Below are positions 24,607 through 32,509 of a stretch of DNA of 40,126 nucleotides, piece after piece. The notes beneath the pieces were generated by a model. That model was not told the DNA's origin and ran no database searches. It saw nothing but the letters and a program-made list of their open reading frames with translations. A program made the position numbers and the translations under genes. Every line of letters begins with the position of its first letter. Position 1 is the stretch's first letter. Location of the stretch: contig URMF01000035.1 in assembly GCA_900548855.1 (NCBI GenBank), positions 1-40,126 on the forward strand. Direction: 5' to 3'. Source of the DNA: an uncultured Eubacteriales bacterium (GTDB lineage: Bacteria > Bacillota > Clostridia > Lachnospirales > Lachnospiraceae).

Positions 24607-25449
24607 TTACATCTTCAGCTTAAGATTTGATTTCCCCTCTTCTGGTTTATAATTCTCCGCAATACCCATTCCTAACCCGCTGGCAGAGGAATGTGAATTT
24701 TCTTCAGAAGCTGTATTTTCAAAAACACTGTTACCTGTTTCATAGGAATCCGGGTGGAATGTTTCAAACTCATCATTTACCACCATTCCACCAGAATTAC
24801 TGTTAACCGGCGTATCATTGGCAAACATGACCTCCTTCTTCCGATTTGCAGCCAGCATCGGAATCACTAAAATTGCTATTCCAATTACCAGACATACAAG
24901 TCCGGTAACAAGCTGCCACAGCCAGCCGTCATAATTGTCACATTTAATATAATACGGAAGAATTAATTCATCCACTTCGGACTGGGTAAAACCAATATCT
25001 AACATATAACTCCGCATATACCCCTTTGTTTCTTCATCCATTTTTTTAACAACACCTTTAAAATGAACCGTTGCCGGTTCCTCCGTTGTCTCACCGTTCC
25101 AGTATGCAAAGGTTGCATCTGCCTGCGTCTCCAATTCCTGCTTCTGCGTAGTTGTAAAATTTAAGAGACCCATGTACTGTTTCTCTCCCACCGGAATCAG
25201 GTAATTATACTGTGATTCGCCCGTCTTCACTCCATTTCTGGTGGTATAATTCTCTTCAAATGCGCCCAGGTTTGCATAGGCCTCTCCTTCAATAAGCTGC
25301 CCTTTTTGAAAATCCGCTTCCAGCATAGAATTATAATTTTCCGGTGTTTTCCTGCTGTAAATGAAATCCCGGCTGCCCATAACAATAAGAACAGCCCCTA
25401 CCCCTATCAAAACCATTATCAATCTTGTCAAAACATTATTTCCCCTCAT
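24607..25449 (-). CDS. Uncharacterised membrane protein with two transmembrane segments
   Basis: I do not recognise a characterised family. The 280 residues have a first hydrophobic span near the N-terminus (LTRLIMVLIGVGAVLIVMG), then about 150 mostly polar residues expected outside the membrane (for example GQLIEGEAYANLGAFEENYT). A second span (LWQLVTGLVCLVIGIAILVIP) is followed by a hydrophilic tail rich in Ser, Asn and Glu. There is no catalytic motif. AAGGAG about 9 nt before ATG 25449 supports that start; the open frame to 25482 includes an upstream ATG without such a site. It is preceded by the aroF terminator, so it probably has its own promoter. Confidence 0.8.
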   Translation of the reverse strand: MRGNNVLTRLIMVLIGVGAVLIVMGSRDFIYSRKTPENYNSMLEADFQKGQLIEGEAYANLGAFEENYTTRNGVKTGESQYNYLIPVGEKQYMGLLNFTTTQKQELETQADATFAYWNGETTEEPATVHFKGVVKKMDEETKGYMRSYMLDIGFTQSEVDELILPYYIKCDNYDGWLWQLVTGLVCLVIGIAILVIPMLAANRKKEVMFANDTPVNSNSGGMVVNDEFETFHPDSYETGNSVFENTASEENSHSSASGLGMGIAENYKPEEGKSNLKLKM

Positions 25450-25516
25450 TTGCACAATCTCCTTTATATAAATTTCTTTCATTGTACTATAATTCTTTTT
25501 TCAAAACAAGAAATAA

Positions 25517-25550
25517 AAGGGAAATGACAACATACACTGCCATTTCCCTT
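25517..25550 (-). terminator. Terminator of the DAHP synthase gene
   Basis: Arms AAGGGAAATG and CATTTCCCTT (25541-25550 and 25517-25526) form a 10-bp stem 17 nt after the stop. On the minus strand the hairpin is followed by TTATTTCTTGTTTTG. Confidence 0.85.
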
Positions 25551-25566
25551 AAAAATTTTTATGCTT

Positions 25567-26598
25567 TTATAAAAGCTCCGCCATTTCAAGCAGCAATCTC
25601 TCCGATTTCTCCCATCCAAGACATGGGTCCGTAATAGACTTACCATAGCAGCCAGCACCAATTGCCTGATTGCCATCCTCGATATAGCTCTCTACCATAA
25701 CTCCCTTTACCAGCTTTGCCACCTCATTGCTATGGCGCATGCTATGGAGGATTTCCTTTACAATACGAGGCTGTTCATCCCATTTCTTACCGGAATTGTT
25801 GTGATTGGCATCCACAATAACTGCCGGATTCTTAAGGGTATCAAATTTCTCATATGCCTCATGGAGCAAAATCAAATCCTCATAGTGATAATTTGGCACC
25901 GATACACCGTGACGATTCAGGGAACCTCTTAAAATACAGTGTGTAAGCGGATTTCCATCCGACTTTACTTCCCATCCGGCAGACATAAAGGTATGCTTGG
26001 ACTGGCCTGCAATACAGGAATTCATCATAACCGCATAATCACCGGAGGTAGGATTCTTCATGCCAACCGGAACATCAATGCCGGAGGCTGTCAGACGGTG
26101 TGACTGATTCTCCACGGAACGTGCACCTACTGCAACATAAGATAATATATCGGATAAATAAGACCAGTTATCCGTATACAGCATCTCATCTGCAGCAGTA
26201 AGCCCGGTCTGCTCAATTGCATCAATATGCATTTTACGGATTGCCTTAAGTCCCTCAATAAAATTCGGCTTCTCTTCTGGATTCGGCTGGTGAAGCATGC
26301 CCTTATAACCGGAACCATTGGTTCTTGGTTTATTCGTATAAATGCGGGGAACAATAATAATTTTTTCCTTAATCTTTTCCTGTACCCCTGCAAGACGGGT
26401 AATATAGTCTAACACCGCCTCCTCATTATCCGCAGAGCAGGGACCGATAATTGCCAGAAACTTATCCGATTCACCAGTAAATACCTTTGCAATCTCGGCA
26501 TCTCTTTCCGCTTTTATTTTCTGAAGTGCAGGGCTCATAGGAAACAACTCTTTTATCTCTTCCGCTGACGGCACCTGTGAAATGTAATGTAAACCCAT
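25567..26598 (-). CDS. aroF: 3-deoxy-7-phosphoheptulonate (DAHP) synthase, class I
   Basis: First step of aromatic amino acid synthesis: phosphoenolpyruvate plus erythrose-4-phosphate to DAHP. The 343 residues are of the AroF/G/H type, with LAIIGPCSADNEEAVLDY, PRIYTNKPRTNGSGYKGM, GARSVENQSHRL and VIVDANHNNSGKKWDEQP. No chorismate-mutase domain is fused. Feedback by Phe, Tyr or Trp cannot be assigned, so the symbol is generic. AAGGAG lies upstream of ATG 26598. It is monocistronic, with a good promoter at 26703-26731 and a strong terminator. Confidence 0.94.
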   Translation of the reverse strand: MGLHYISQVPSAEEIKELFPMSPALQKIKAERDAEIAKVFTGESDKFLAIIGPCSADNEEAVLDYITRLAGVQEKIKEKIIIVPRIYTNKPRTNGSGYKGMLHQPNPEEKPNFIEGLKAIRKMHIDAIEQTGLTAADEMLYTDNWSYLSDILSYVAVGARSVENQSHRLTASGIDVPVGMKNPTSGDYAVMMNSCIAGQSKHTFMSAGWEVKSDGNPLTHCILRGSLNRHGVSVPNYHYEDLILLHEAYEKFDTLKNPAVIVDANHNNSGKKWDEQPRIVKEILHSMRHSNEVAKLVKGVMVESYIEDGNQAIGAGCYGKSITDPCLGWEKSERLLLEMAELL

Positions 26599-26630
26599 TC
26601 TAATAATCTCCTTTTGTACTGTTAAATGTT

Positions 26631-26668
26631 ATCCAGCCATATCCGCCCTACAGGCGCACTTTCTGGAT
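26631..26668 (-). promoter_or_regulatory. Hairpin in the DAHP synthase leader
   Basis: Outer arms ATCCAG/CTGGAT and inner arms CGCC/GGCG give a two-part stem in the roughly 95-nt leader, just upstream of the ribosome site. No T-box or Trp/Phe/Tyr leader peptide is visible. Function is unknown. Confidence 0.35.
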
Positions 26669-26702
26669 TTCCATGCTAATCTGCTATTCAGCCACGTTTG
26701 AC

Positions 26703-26731
26703 AGTTTAACACGTTGAAGTAAAAAAGTCAA
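26703..26731 (-). promoter_or_regulatory. Promoter of the DAHP synthase gene
   Basis: TTGACT (26726-26731), a 17-bp spacer, then TAAACT (26703-26708). The -35 overlaps the TGA stop codon (26728-26730) of the upstream carboxypeptidase gene. Confidence 0.65.
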
Positions 26732-28062
26732 CTGTTTAATAGCAGAAAATACTGTGACAGAATATTCTTTAGAATATATTCGTAAGTTATTTTTGTTCGC
26801 TTTTCCTTTGAATACAATGGAATTATCTTGTAAATTTCATCATTGATTTTAATGGTAATTTCTCCAATGGTCTGCTCTTCCTTAACCGGAGCCTGCAATT
26901 TTTTCGGCAGCTTTACATCAAAGCTTACCTTTTCTTCCTCCCGAAGTAACAGAGAAACGGAATCTTTTGTATAGGGGGTAACCGGGGCATCTTCAATACT
27001 ATCCATAACAGGAATCTGCTGAAAGGATGTGCCTGCTGCAAGAATTTCTTTCAAATTATATTGCTTTACCCCATAATCCATAAGATTGGTGGTATCCTTC
27101 CATTTGTACGTTTTATGGGGAGGCCAGCCGCAGGCTAGTACCACACTGACAAAATGCTTTCCATCCCGGTTCACTGCACCCACAAAGCAATATCCTGCAT
27201 TTCCCGTAAAACCGGTTTTTATGCCAATGGCTCCCTCATAAGAAGTTAAAAAACGGTCTTTATTATTCACTGTAAAGCTTTTCCCCGTAGTCTGTTCATG
27301 AAAAGTATAGGATGGGGTCTGAATAATTTTTAAAAATGTTTCATTTTCTATGGCATAGCTTGAAATAAGTGCCAAATCGTATGCCGTGGTGTAATGCTCA
27401 TCGGCATCCAGACCATTTGGCGTGACAAAATTGGTATTGTACGCCCCAAGCTCTTTTGCCTTTTCATTCATCATGGTGGCAAACCCTTCCACACTTCCAC
27501 CTACGTGCTCTGCTATGGCAACGGCAGTATCATTATGGGATTCCAGCATCAAGGAATAAACCAAATCACCCAGACGATACTGCTCATCCTTTTTCATGTT
27601 AAGTTGGACATCTGGCATGGATGCCGCATAATCTGAAACAGTTACCAAGTCCTCAAGATTTGCATTTTCCAGAGCCACAATCAGGGTCATAATCTTAGTC
27701 GTACTTGCCATAGGAACTTTTTCATAGCCGGATTTTTCAAATAACACTCTTCGGTTATCTGCATCCATCAGCAGTGCATATCTCGCATTCAGTTTTGACA
27801 ATTCCGCCGTGTCGCCAGCGGCAGCCACAGCTCCGGATTCATTTCCTTCCCAATCCAGATGATACGAATAAACCTCCTCTGCATTTTTCGCCTGTATCCA
27901 TTTTTCACCTTGATGAATCACAACGCAGGATAATGCCATAAAGAGCGCAAAGCCCCAGATAAAAAGCGGCTCCTGGATATACTTTCGGAAAGCCCTATGC
28001 CCTCTCTCGGATTTATGTACCAAGGATTTATGCATACCAAAAAAATTATAAAAAAATGACAT
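26728..28062 (-). CDS. D-alanyl-D-alanine carboxypeptidase, S11 family, copy 2
   Basis: A second wall carboxypeptidase of 444 residues. It has an unusual N-terminus: about 30 polar, basic residues before the membrane span (PLFIWGFALFMALSCVVIHQ), so a signal anchor rather than a cleaved signal is likely. The catalytic motifs are S-x-x-K in MASTTKIMTLIV, S-x-N in LESHNDTAVA and KTG in IGIKTGFTGNAG. A C-terminal domain and hydrophobic tail follow. Its position next to scpAB and 1.8 kb from spoIVA is compatible with a DacF/DacB-like sporulation role, but that is inference. The ribosome site is weak (GTGGA before ATG 28062). Confidence 0.92.
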   Translation of the reverse strand: MSFFYNFFGMHKSLVHKSERGHRAFRKYIQEPLFIWGFALFMALSCVVIHQGEKWIQAKNAEEVYSYHLDWEGNESGAVAAAGDTAELSKLNARYALLMDADNRRVLFEKSGYEKVPMASTTKIMTLIVALENANLEDLVTVSDYAASMPDVQLNMKKDEQYRLGDLVYSLMLESHNDTAVAIAEHVGGSVEGFATMMNEKAKELGAYNTNFVTPNGLDADEHYTTAYDLALISSYAIENETFLKIIQTPSYTFHEQTTGKSFTVNNKDRFLTSYEGAIGIKTGFTGNAGYCFVGAVNRDGKHFVSVVLACGWPPHKTYKWKDTTNLMDYGVKQYNLKEILAAGTSFQQIPVMDSIEDAPVTPYTKDSVSLLLREEEKVSFDVKLPKKLQAPVKEEQTIGEITIKINDEIYKIIPLYSKEKRTKITYEYILKNILSQYFLLLNS

Positions 28063-28070
28063 ATTTCCAC

Positions 28071-28093
28071 ACTTGTACCTTCTTGATACAAGT
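28071..28093 (-). promoter_or_regulatory. Small hairpin ahead of the copy-2 carboxypeptidase
   Basis: ACTTGTA/TACAAGT arms close a 9-nt loop that contains the AGAAGG purine stretch on the transcribed strand, about 15 nt before the start codon. It could modulate ribosome access or be chance. Confidence 0.3.
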
Positions 28094-28140
28094 ATATGAA
28101 TCTGTCATTTTCTTTATCACTATAAAATTATGAGAACCGG

Positions 28141-28725
28141 CTAATCCTTTACGGGAGCAAAGGATAACTGTGCCTCCTCCATGGCCTGCTGTTTAAAATC
28201 TTCTATCTTGTCCGGCGTAATAATCGGCAATTCATCTGTGGACTGGACACCAAAGCTTCTCAGAAAATCATCTGTTGTTCCGAAAAGAATCGGTCTTCCC
28301 ACCGCATCCAGCCTTCCCACTTCTTGAATCAGGTTATACTCCACCAGCTTATTTACCGCATGCACACAGGAAACCCCGCGGATTGCCTCAATTTCCTGCC
28401 TGGTTATTGGCTGCTTATATGCTACAATGGAAAGGGTCTCTAATAATACATCTGTCAGCACATGCTTCTTTGGAATATTAACAACCTTAACTAAGGTATC
28501 ATAATAATCTGCCTTCGTACACATCTGAAAAGAATCCTCCAGCTCTATAATATGGATTCCCCGGTCTGCACTGTCATATTTATCCATCATGTTATGTATA
28601 ATTTTTACTACCGTGTCCGTGTCTAATTCCAATGCCTGTGCAATCCGTTCCCTGTCCACAGCTTCTCCAACTGAAAATAAGACTGCCTCAATTTTGCCTT
28701 CAATTATATTGATATCCTGTTCCAT
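28141..28725 (-). CDS. scpB: Segregation and condensation protein ScpB
   Basis: Winged-helix subunit of the SMC-ScpA-ScpB condensin that compacts and separates chromosomes. The 194 residues match, with GKIEAVLFSVGEAVDRERIAQAL at the N-terminus, ALELDTDTVVKIIHNMMDKY, VLLETLSIVAYKQPITRQEIE, IRGVSCVHAVNKLVEYNLI and GRPILFGTTDDFLRSFGV. AGGAG precedes ATG 28725, which lies only 3 nt after the scpA stop, so translation is coupled. Confidence 0.96.
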   Translation of the reverse strand: MEQDINIIEGKIEAVLFSVGEAVDRERIAQALELDTDTVVKIIHNMMDKYDSADRGIHIIELEDSFQMCTKADYYDTLVKVVNIPKKHVLTDVLLETLSIVAYKQPITRQEIEAIRGVSCVHAVNKLVEYNLIQEVGRLDAVGRPILFGTTDDFLRSFGVQSTDELPIITPDKIEDFKQQAMEEAQLSFAPVKD

Positions 28726-28728
28726 AAT

Positions 28729-29556
28729 TTACTCCTGTATTTCCCTCTCCTTATCTGCCTCCGGTTTTTTACCCGGATTCCTGTCGACTCCCGGCTGTTC
28801 ACTGATTTCTATCTCGTCTAAGGAATCAATGACTATTTCGCCGAAAATCTCCTCCTGTCTGATTGTAATGGCTCCAATCTTCATCAATTCCAAAATAGAC
28901 ATAAACGTAATAATAATATTCATCCTGGTTGGCTGGGATTCCAGTAATGTACGGAAATTAATACCCTTTAGTCCCCGTACCTCTTCCCTGACCTGAACCA
29001 TACGCTCTTCAATATTGATTTCTTCTTTTTCAATCGTACCAAATTTAGAACGGATTGGGTCAATCTTGTCCACCTGCTTGCGCATAACGGATTGGAAGAT
29101 ATCATTCAGCATATTAAGCGTCATGCCATTCACTAAATCTGCCGGATTGATTTCCTCCTTATATGTAGAAACCGCTTCCGGAATCGTAGGCTTTTTGTAA
29201 AGGCTGTGGGAAGCATCCAGCTCCATATCCTTTAGCTCTAATGCCGCATACTTGTACATCTTATATTCCAGAAGTCTTCTCACCAGCTCCGCTCTCGGGT
29301 CTTCCTCCTCCTCTTCCTCCGTTTCTTCCTTTGGAAGCAGCATTTTTGATTTAATCTGCAAAAGCGTTCCTGCCATCACCAAAAACTCACTCATGACATC
29401 CATATCCTGTTCCTGCATCTGTTCCACATATTCCAGATACTGTTCCGTTATGGTCACAATGGGAATGTCATAAATATCTACCTTATTCTTTTCAATTAAA
29501 TGTAGCAGCAAATCCAGAGGTCCCTCAAAAACCTGCAGCCTGTATTCAATTTCCAT
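28729..29556 (-). CDS. scpA: Segregation and condensation protein ScpA
   Basis: Kleisin subunit linking SMC heads and ScpB. The 275 residues show LQVFEGPLDLLLHLIEKNKVDIYDIPI at the N-terminus (SMC-binding helices), DMDVMSEFLVMAGTLLQIKSKMLLP, an acidic stretch, and the C-terminal winged helix (IIITFMSILELMKIGAITIRQEEIFGEIVI). A polar tail of about 25 residues after it is slightly longer than usual. AAAGGCAGAG precedes ATG 29556. A promoter and a 5' hairpin lie directly upstream. Confidence 0.96.
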   Translation of the reverse strand: MEIEYRLQVFEGPLDLLLHLIEKNKVDIYDIPIVTITEQYLEYVEQMQEQDMDVMSEFLVMAGTLLQIKSKMLLPKEETEEEEEEDPRAELVRRLLEYKMYKYAALELKDMELDASHSLYKKPTIPEAVSTYKEEINPADLVNGMTLNMLNDIFQSVMRKQVDKIDPIRSKFGTIEKEEINIEERMVQVREEVRGLKGINFRTLLESQPTRMNIIITFMSILELMKIGAITIRQEEIFGEIVIDSLDEIEISEQPGVDRNPGKKPEADKEREIQE

Positions 29557-29584
29557 GTATTTTAACTCTGCCTTTATCTAAAAT

Positions 29585-29614
29585 AGGCCGTTTCCCTCTG
29601 TCTGGAAACGACCT
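29585..29614 (-). promoter_or_regulatory. 5' hairpin of the scpA transcript
   Basis: Arms AGGTCGTTTCC and GGAAACGGCCT pair over 11 bp (one G-T) around an 8-nt loop. By the promoter position, transcription would start almost exactly at this stem, as in mRNA-stabilising 5' hairpins. No T-run follows, so it is not a convincing terminator. Confidence 0.5.
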
Positions 29615-29618
29615 GTTC

Positions 29619-29647
29619 ATTATATTATACTTTCACCAAAAAGGCAA
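29619..29647 (-). promoter_or_regulatory. Promoter of scpAB
   Basis: TTGCCT (29642-29647), a 17-bp spacer, and TATAAT (29619-29624); an overlapping second TATAAT lies at 29624-29629. Confidence 0.6.
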
Positions 29648-29656
29648 ATTCTTCCC

Positions 29657-29837
29657 TAAATTCTTGTTTAACTTTCCTTCCCTGATTCTTGCCGCGGGGA
29701 AGGAAAACAAGATTTCACTATCACTTTTAGGGGTTGATGAAAGCATATCGGATTGGGTCTGTATTTGTGCTCCTGTTATGCTGACGGTTTAAAAAACATA
29801 TTCAAAGCGTCCGCATAATCCATCAAACAAGAATTTA
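29657..29837. repeat. 181-bp non-coding element bounded by 13-bp inverted repeats after spoIVA
   Basis: TAAATTCTTGTTT at 29657-29669 is matched by its perfect complement at 29825-29837, both ending in TA. Inside is a second strong hairpin with arms CTTGTTTTCCTTCCC and GGGAAGGAAAG..AACAAG (29663-29711) and a weaker one. The spoIVA stop codon TAA is the first three bases of the element on the minus strand. It could be a TA-type MITE or the 3' untranslated structure of spoIVA. No gene is visible in it. Confidence 0.6.
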
Positions 29838-31310
29838 TATGATGATGAATACCATTCCTCCGTTGCTGTCATTTATGATTTTTTCCATGGTGTCCTGCAG
29901 CCGGATTTGTGAATCATCATTGATTTTATTGGATTTGGATATCAAGCCTTCTTCCACCATCTGTTCAACCGTTTTTCCAAAAATATTTATCTTCCACAAT
30001 GCTTCCGGTGTTGTTTTTAACTGCTCCTTCATGTTAGAAAGGAAATCCTTAGCCTGCTCCTCCGTTCCCACAATCGGCGCAATCTCCGTTGTAACATTTG
30101 CCTTAATGAAATGAAGGGATGGTGCATTTGCCTTAATTTTAATGCCATATTTCGTACCATGTTTAATGAGCTCCGGTTCTGCCAGTGTAATATTTTCCTT
30201 CTCGGGCATTACCAGTCCATACCCTTTCATCTGCACACTGTTCATGGCATCAGCTACGCGCTCATACTCTCTGCGTTTTCCTGCAACCTCTTTAAGCATA
30301 GTGAGAAAATCATACTCATTTTCCACCGGTGCTCCCAAAAGACTGGTGAGCATCTCATAATAATAAGCCTCCGGTATGGAAATATTTAAATTAACCGTTC
30401 CATCCTTTAAATTCAGGCTTGAAATGAAAACATCACTAATGTATTCACTCTCCGGCTTTTGTATGTCATATACCTTTTTCATACCGGATACGTCATTCAT
30501 CACCTGCTTTGCATAATTCACAACAGCCTGTTTGATTGGGTGTGAGAAATCCAATGTCTCCGCCCACTTTGGAATATAAAAACTAATCTGGCTGATTGGA
30601 AATTCCAGTAATATATGTTTTAAAATCTCTATAATATCGTTTGCCTTTAACTGGTCACAGTTTACCGGTAGAACCTTCACCCCATATTGGCTGGTAAGCT
30701 CCTCTGCCAAATCCTTAGTCTCCGGGCTTCCTGGTTTTACACTGTTTAATATTACAATAAACGGCTTCCCTAACGATTTCATCTCAGCGACCAAATCCTT
30801 TTCTATGGGATAAAAGCTGTCACGCTCCAGTTCACCAAAGGAACCGTCTCCTGTAATAATCACGCCAATGGTAGCATGATCTGTCATAACCTTTTTGGTT
30901 CCGATATGGGCAGCCTTTGTAAACGGAATCTCGTAATCATACCATGGTGTTTTCACCAGACGTTCCTTTTCCTCCTCCAGATGTCCACTGGCACCCTCCA
31001 CCATGTATCCAACACAGTCCACCAAACGTACATTTACACTGGCCTCATTATTCAGGGCAATCTTTGCCGCCTGCTTTGGAATAAATTTAGGCTCTGTTGT
31101 TGTAATAGTACGGCCGGAACCGCTCTGTGGCAGTTCATCTATGGTGCGCTCTTTTTCTGCTCCATCCTCCATTCCCGGAAGCACCAGCGTTTCCATAAAC
31201 CGTTTAATAAATGTGGATTTTCCAGTACGTACAGGTCCTACCACACCTATGTACATATCACCGCCGGTACGTTCTTTTATATCCTGATATACATCAAACT
31301 GCTCCTTCAT
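29835..31310 (-). CDS. spoIVA: Stage IV sporulation protein A, spore-coat ATPase
   Basis: Forms the ATP-driven basement layer of the spore coat on the forespore outer membrane. The 491 residues match full-length SpoIVA: N-terminal QFDVYQDIKERTGGDMYIGVVGP, Walker A GPVRTGKST, the TTTEPKFIP segment, VRLVDCVGYMV as Walker-B-like, a middle domain, and a C-terminus ending DSNGGMVFIII, close in length to homologues. AAGGAGG precedes ATG 31310. This gene shows that the organism belongs to an endospore-forming lineage. A possible SigE promoter lies upstream, isolated from gpsA by a strong terminator. Confidence 0.98.
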   Translation of the reverse strand: MKEQFDVYQDIKERTGGDMYIGVVGPVRTGKSTFIKRFMETLVLPGMEDGAEKERTIDELPQSGSGRTITTTEPKFIPKQAAKIALNNEASVNVRLVDCVGYMVEGASGHLEEEKERLVKTPWYDYEIPFTKAAHIGTKKVMTDHATIGVIITGDGSFGELERDSFYPIEKDLVAEMKSLGKPFIVILNSVKPGSPETKDLAEELTSQYGVKVLPVNCDQLKANDIIEILKHILLEFPISQISFYIPKWAETLDFSHPIKQAVVNYAKQVMNDVSGMKKVYDIQKPESEYISDVFISSLNLKDGTVNLNISIPEAYYYEMLTSLLGAPVENEYDFLTMLKEVAGKRREYERVADAMNSVQMKGYGLVMPEKENITLAEPELIKHGTKYGIKIKANAPSLHFIKANVTTEIAPIVGTEEQAKDFLSNMKEQLKTTPEALWKINIFGKTVEQMVEEGLISKSNKINDDSQIRLQDTMEKIINDSNGGMVFIII

Positions 31311-31354
31311 ATTATCCTCCTTCAGATATAGTAGTGTCCTATCATCCTAAAAAG

Positions 31355-31384
31355 AATATATGCATAAAAAATAAATATTATGTC
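31355..31384 (-). promoter_or_regulatory. Possible SigE-type promoter of spoIVA
   Basis: GACATAAT (31377-31384), 14 bp, then CATATATT (31355-31362). This resembles the mother-cell SigE pattern (ATATT-type -35, about 14 bp, CATACAAT-type -10), which is the known regulator of spoIVA in Bacillus. The match is imperfect. Confidence 0.5.
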
Positions 31385-31387
31385 AAA

Positions 31388-31421
31388 AAAATATTCATAA
31401 CCGGATGGTTATGAATATTTT
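31388..31421 (-). terminator. Terminator of the der-plsY-gpsA group
   Basis: A perfect 15-bp stem (arms 31407-31421 and 31388-31402) with loop ATCC, followed on the minus strand by a T-run. It lies 17 nt after the gpsA stop. Confidence 0.92.
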
Positions 31422-31438
31422 AATAAGCATTCTGTATT

Positions 31439-32449
31439 CTATTTCCACTCCAGATTTTCCGACTCTATAGTCCGGTCACGTAAAAGCAGCTGCATGGATG
31501 CTTCCCTCACATCTGCACCTTCAAATAATACTTTATTTACTGCTTCCACTATTGGCATGCTGACATTATGCTTTCTGGCAAGCTCCAACGCCGCTTTTGC
31601 AGAATATACTCCCTCTACCACCATTTTAACTTCATCCATTGCCTCCTGGTAGGTCTTTCCCTGCCCCATCAAATAACCCGCATTTCGGTTACGGGAATGC
31701 TTCGAGGTACAGGTCACAATCAAATCGCCAATACCGGAAAGTCCTGCAAGTGTTTCCATATGCCCGCCCATTGCGGTTATAAGACGACTGATTTCTGCAA
31801 TACCACGGGTCATCAATGCTGCCTTTGTGTTATCGCCAAAGCCGAGGCCATCCACCATTCCGGCTGCCAATGCAATCACATTTTTCAGTGAACCACCTAA
31901 CTCAATACCGATAACATCCGGACTTGTATAGACACGGAACACATCATTCATAAAAGTATCCTGGATACATTCAGCTACTGCACGCTCTTTGGAACCGGCT
32001 ACAATCGTTGTTGGAATCCCCCGTCCCACCTCTTCTGCATGGCTTGGTCCGGAAAGAATACCCACTCTAGCCTGAGGACATTCTTCTTCAATAATTTCTG
32101 TCATCGTTTTATATGTGTGCTCCTCAATACCCTTTGCTACGTCTACTATAATGGTTCCACCTTTGATAAAATCAGAAGCACTTTTCATCGTGGAACGGAC
32201 AAATGGAGATGGAACTGCACAGACAATAAGTTCTGCCTCTCTTACTGCCAGTTCCATATTAGTAGTAAACGCAATGGTGCTTGGAACCATGACACCTGGA
32301 AGCTTATCCCTCTGCTCCCTGTAGTCCTTCAGCATCAACACCTCTTCCGGGTCAATTGACCATACTGTTACATCATGCCCATTATTGCATAATAATATAG
32401 AAAGTGCTGTTCCCCAGCTTCCGGCACCTAATATACATATTTTTTTCAT
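31439..32449 (-). CDS. gpsA: NAD(P)-dependent glycerol-3-phosphate dehydrogenase GpsA
   Basis: Makes sn-glycerol-3-phosphate from dihydroxyacetone phosphate for phospholipid synthesis. The 336 residues show the Rossmann start MKKICILGAGSWGTALSILL, the GPSHAEEVGRGIPTTIV segment, and GGSLKNVIALAAGMVDGLG with the catalytic Lys, then GDNTKAALMTRG and LSGIGDLIVTCTS. AGGAGG precedes ATG 32449; the open frame to 32503 lies before it. Its product feeds PlsY, encoded just upstream. Confidence 0.97.
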   Translation of the reverse strand: MKKICILGAGSWGTALSILLCNNGHDVTVWSIDPEEVLMLKDYREQRDKLPGVMVPSTIAFTTNMELAVREAELIVCAVPSPFVRSTMKSASDFIKGGTIIVDVAKGIEEHTYKTMTEIIEEECPQARVGILSGPSHAEEVGRGIPTTIVAGSKERAVAECIQDTFMNDVFRVYTSPDVIGIELGGSLKNVIALAAGMVDGLGFGDNTKAALMTRGIAEISRLITAMGGHMETLAGLSGIGDLIVTCTSKHSRNRNAGYLMGQGKTYQEAMDEVKMVVEGVYSAKAALELARKHNVSMPIVEAVNKVLFEGADVREASMQLLLRDRTIESENLEWK

Positions 32450-32509
32450 ATCGAAAACCTCCTGACTCTTTTTAAATAGGCTATTTTCACATATTGGAAT
32501 CACATAAGA

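Noticed and set aside
29740..29830. Short minus-strand peptide frame after spoIVA (MDYADALNMFFKPSA)
   Set aside because: Only 15 codons, no ribosome site, and inside the inverted-repeat element.
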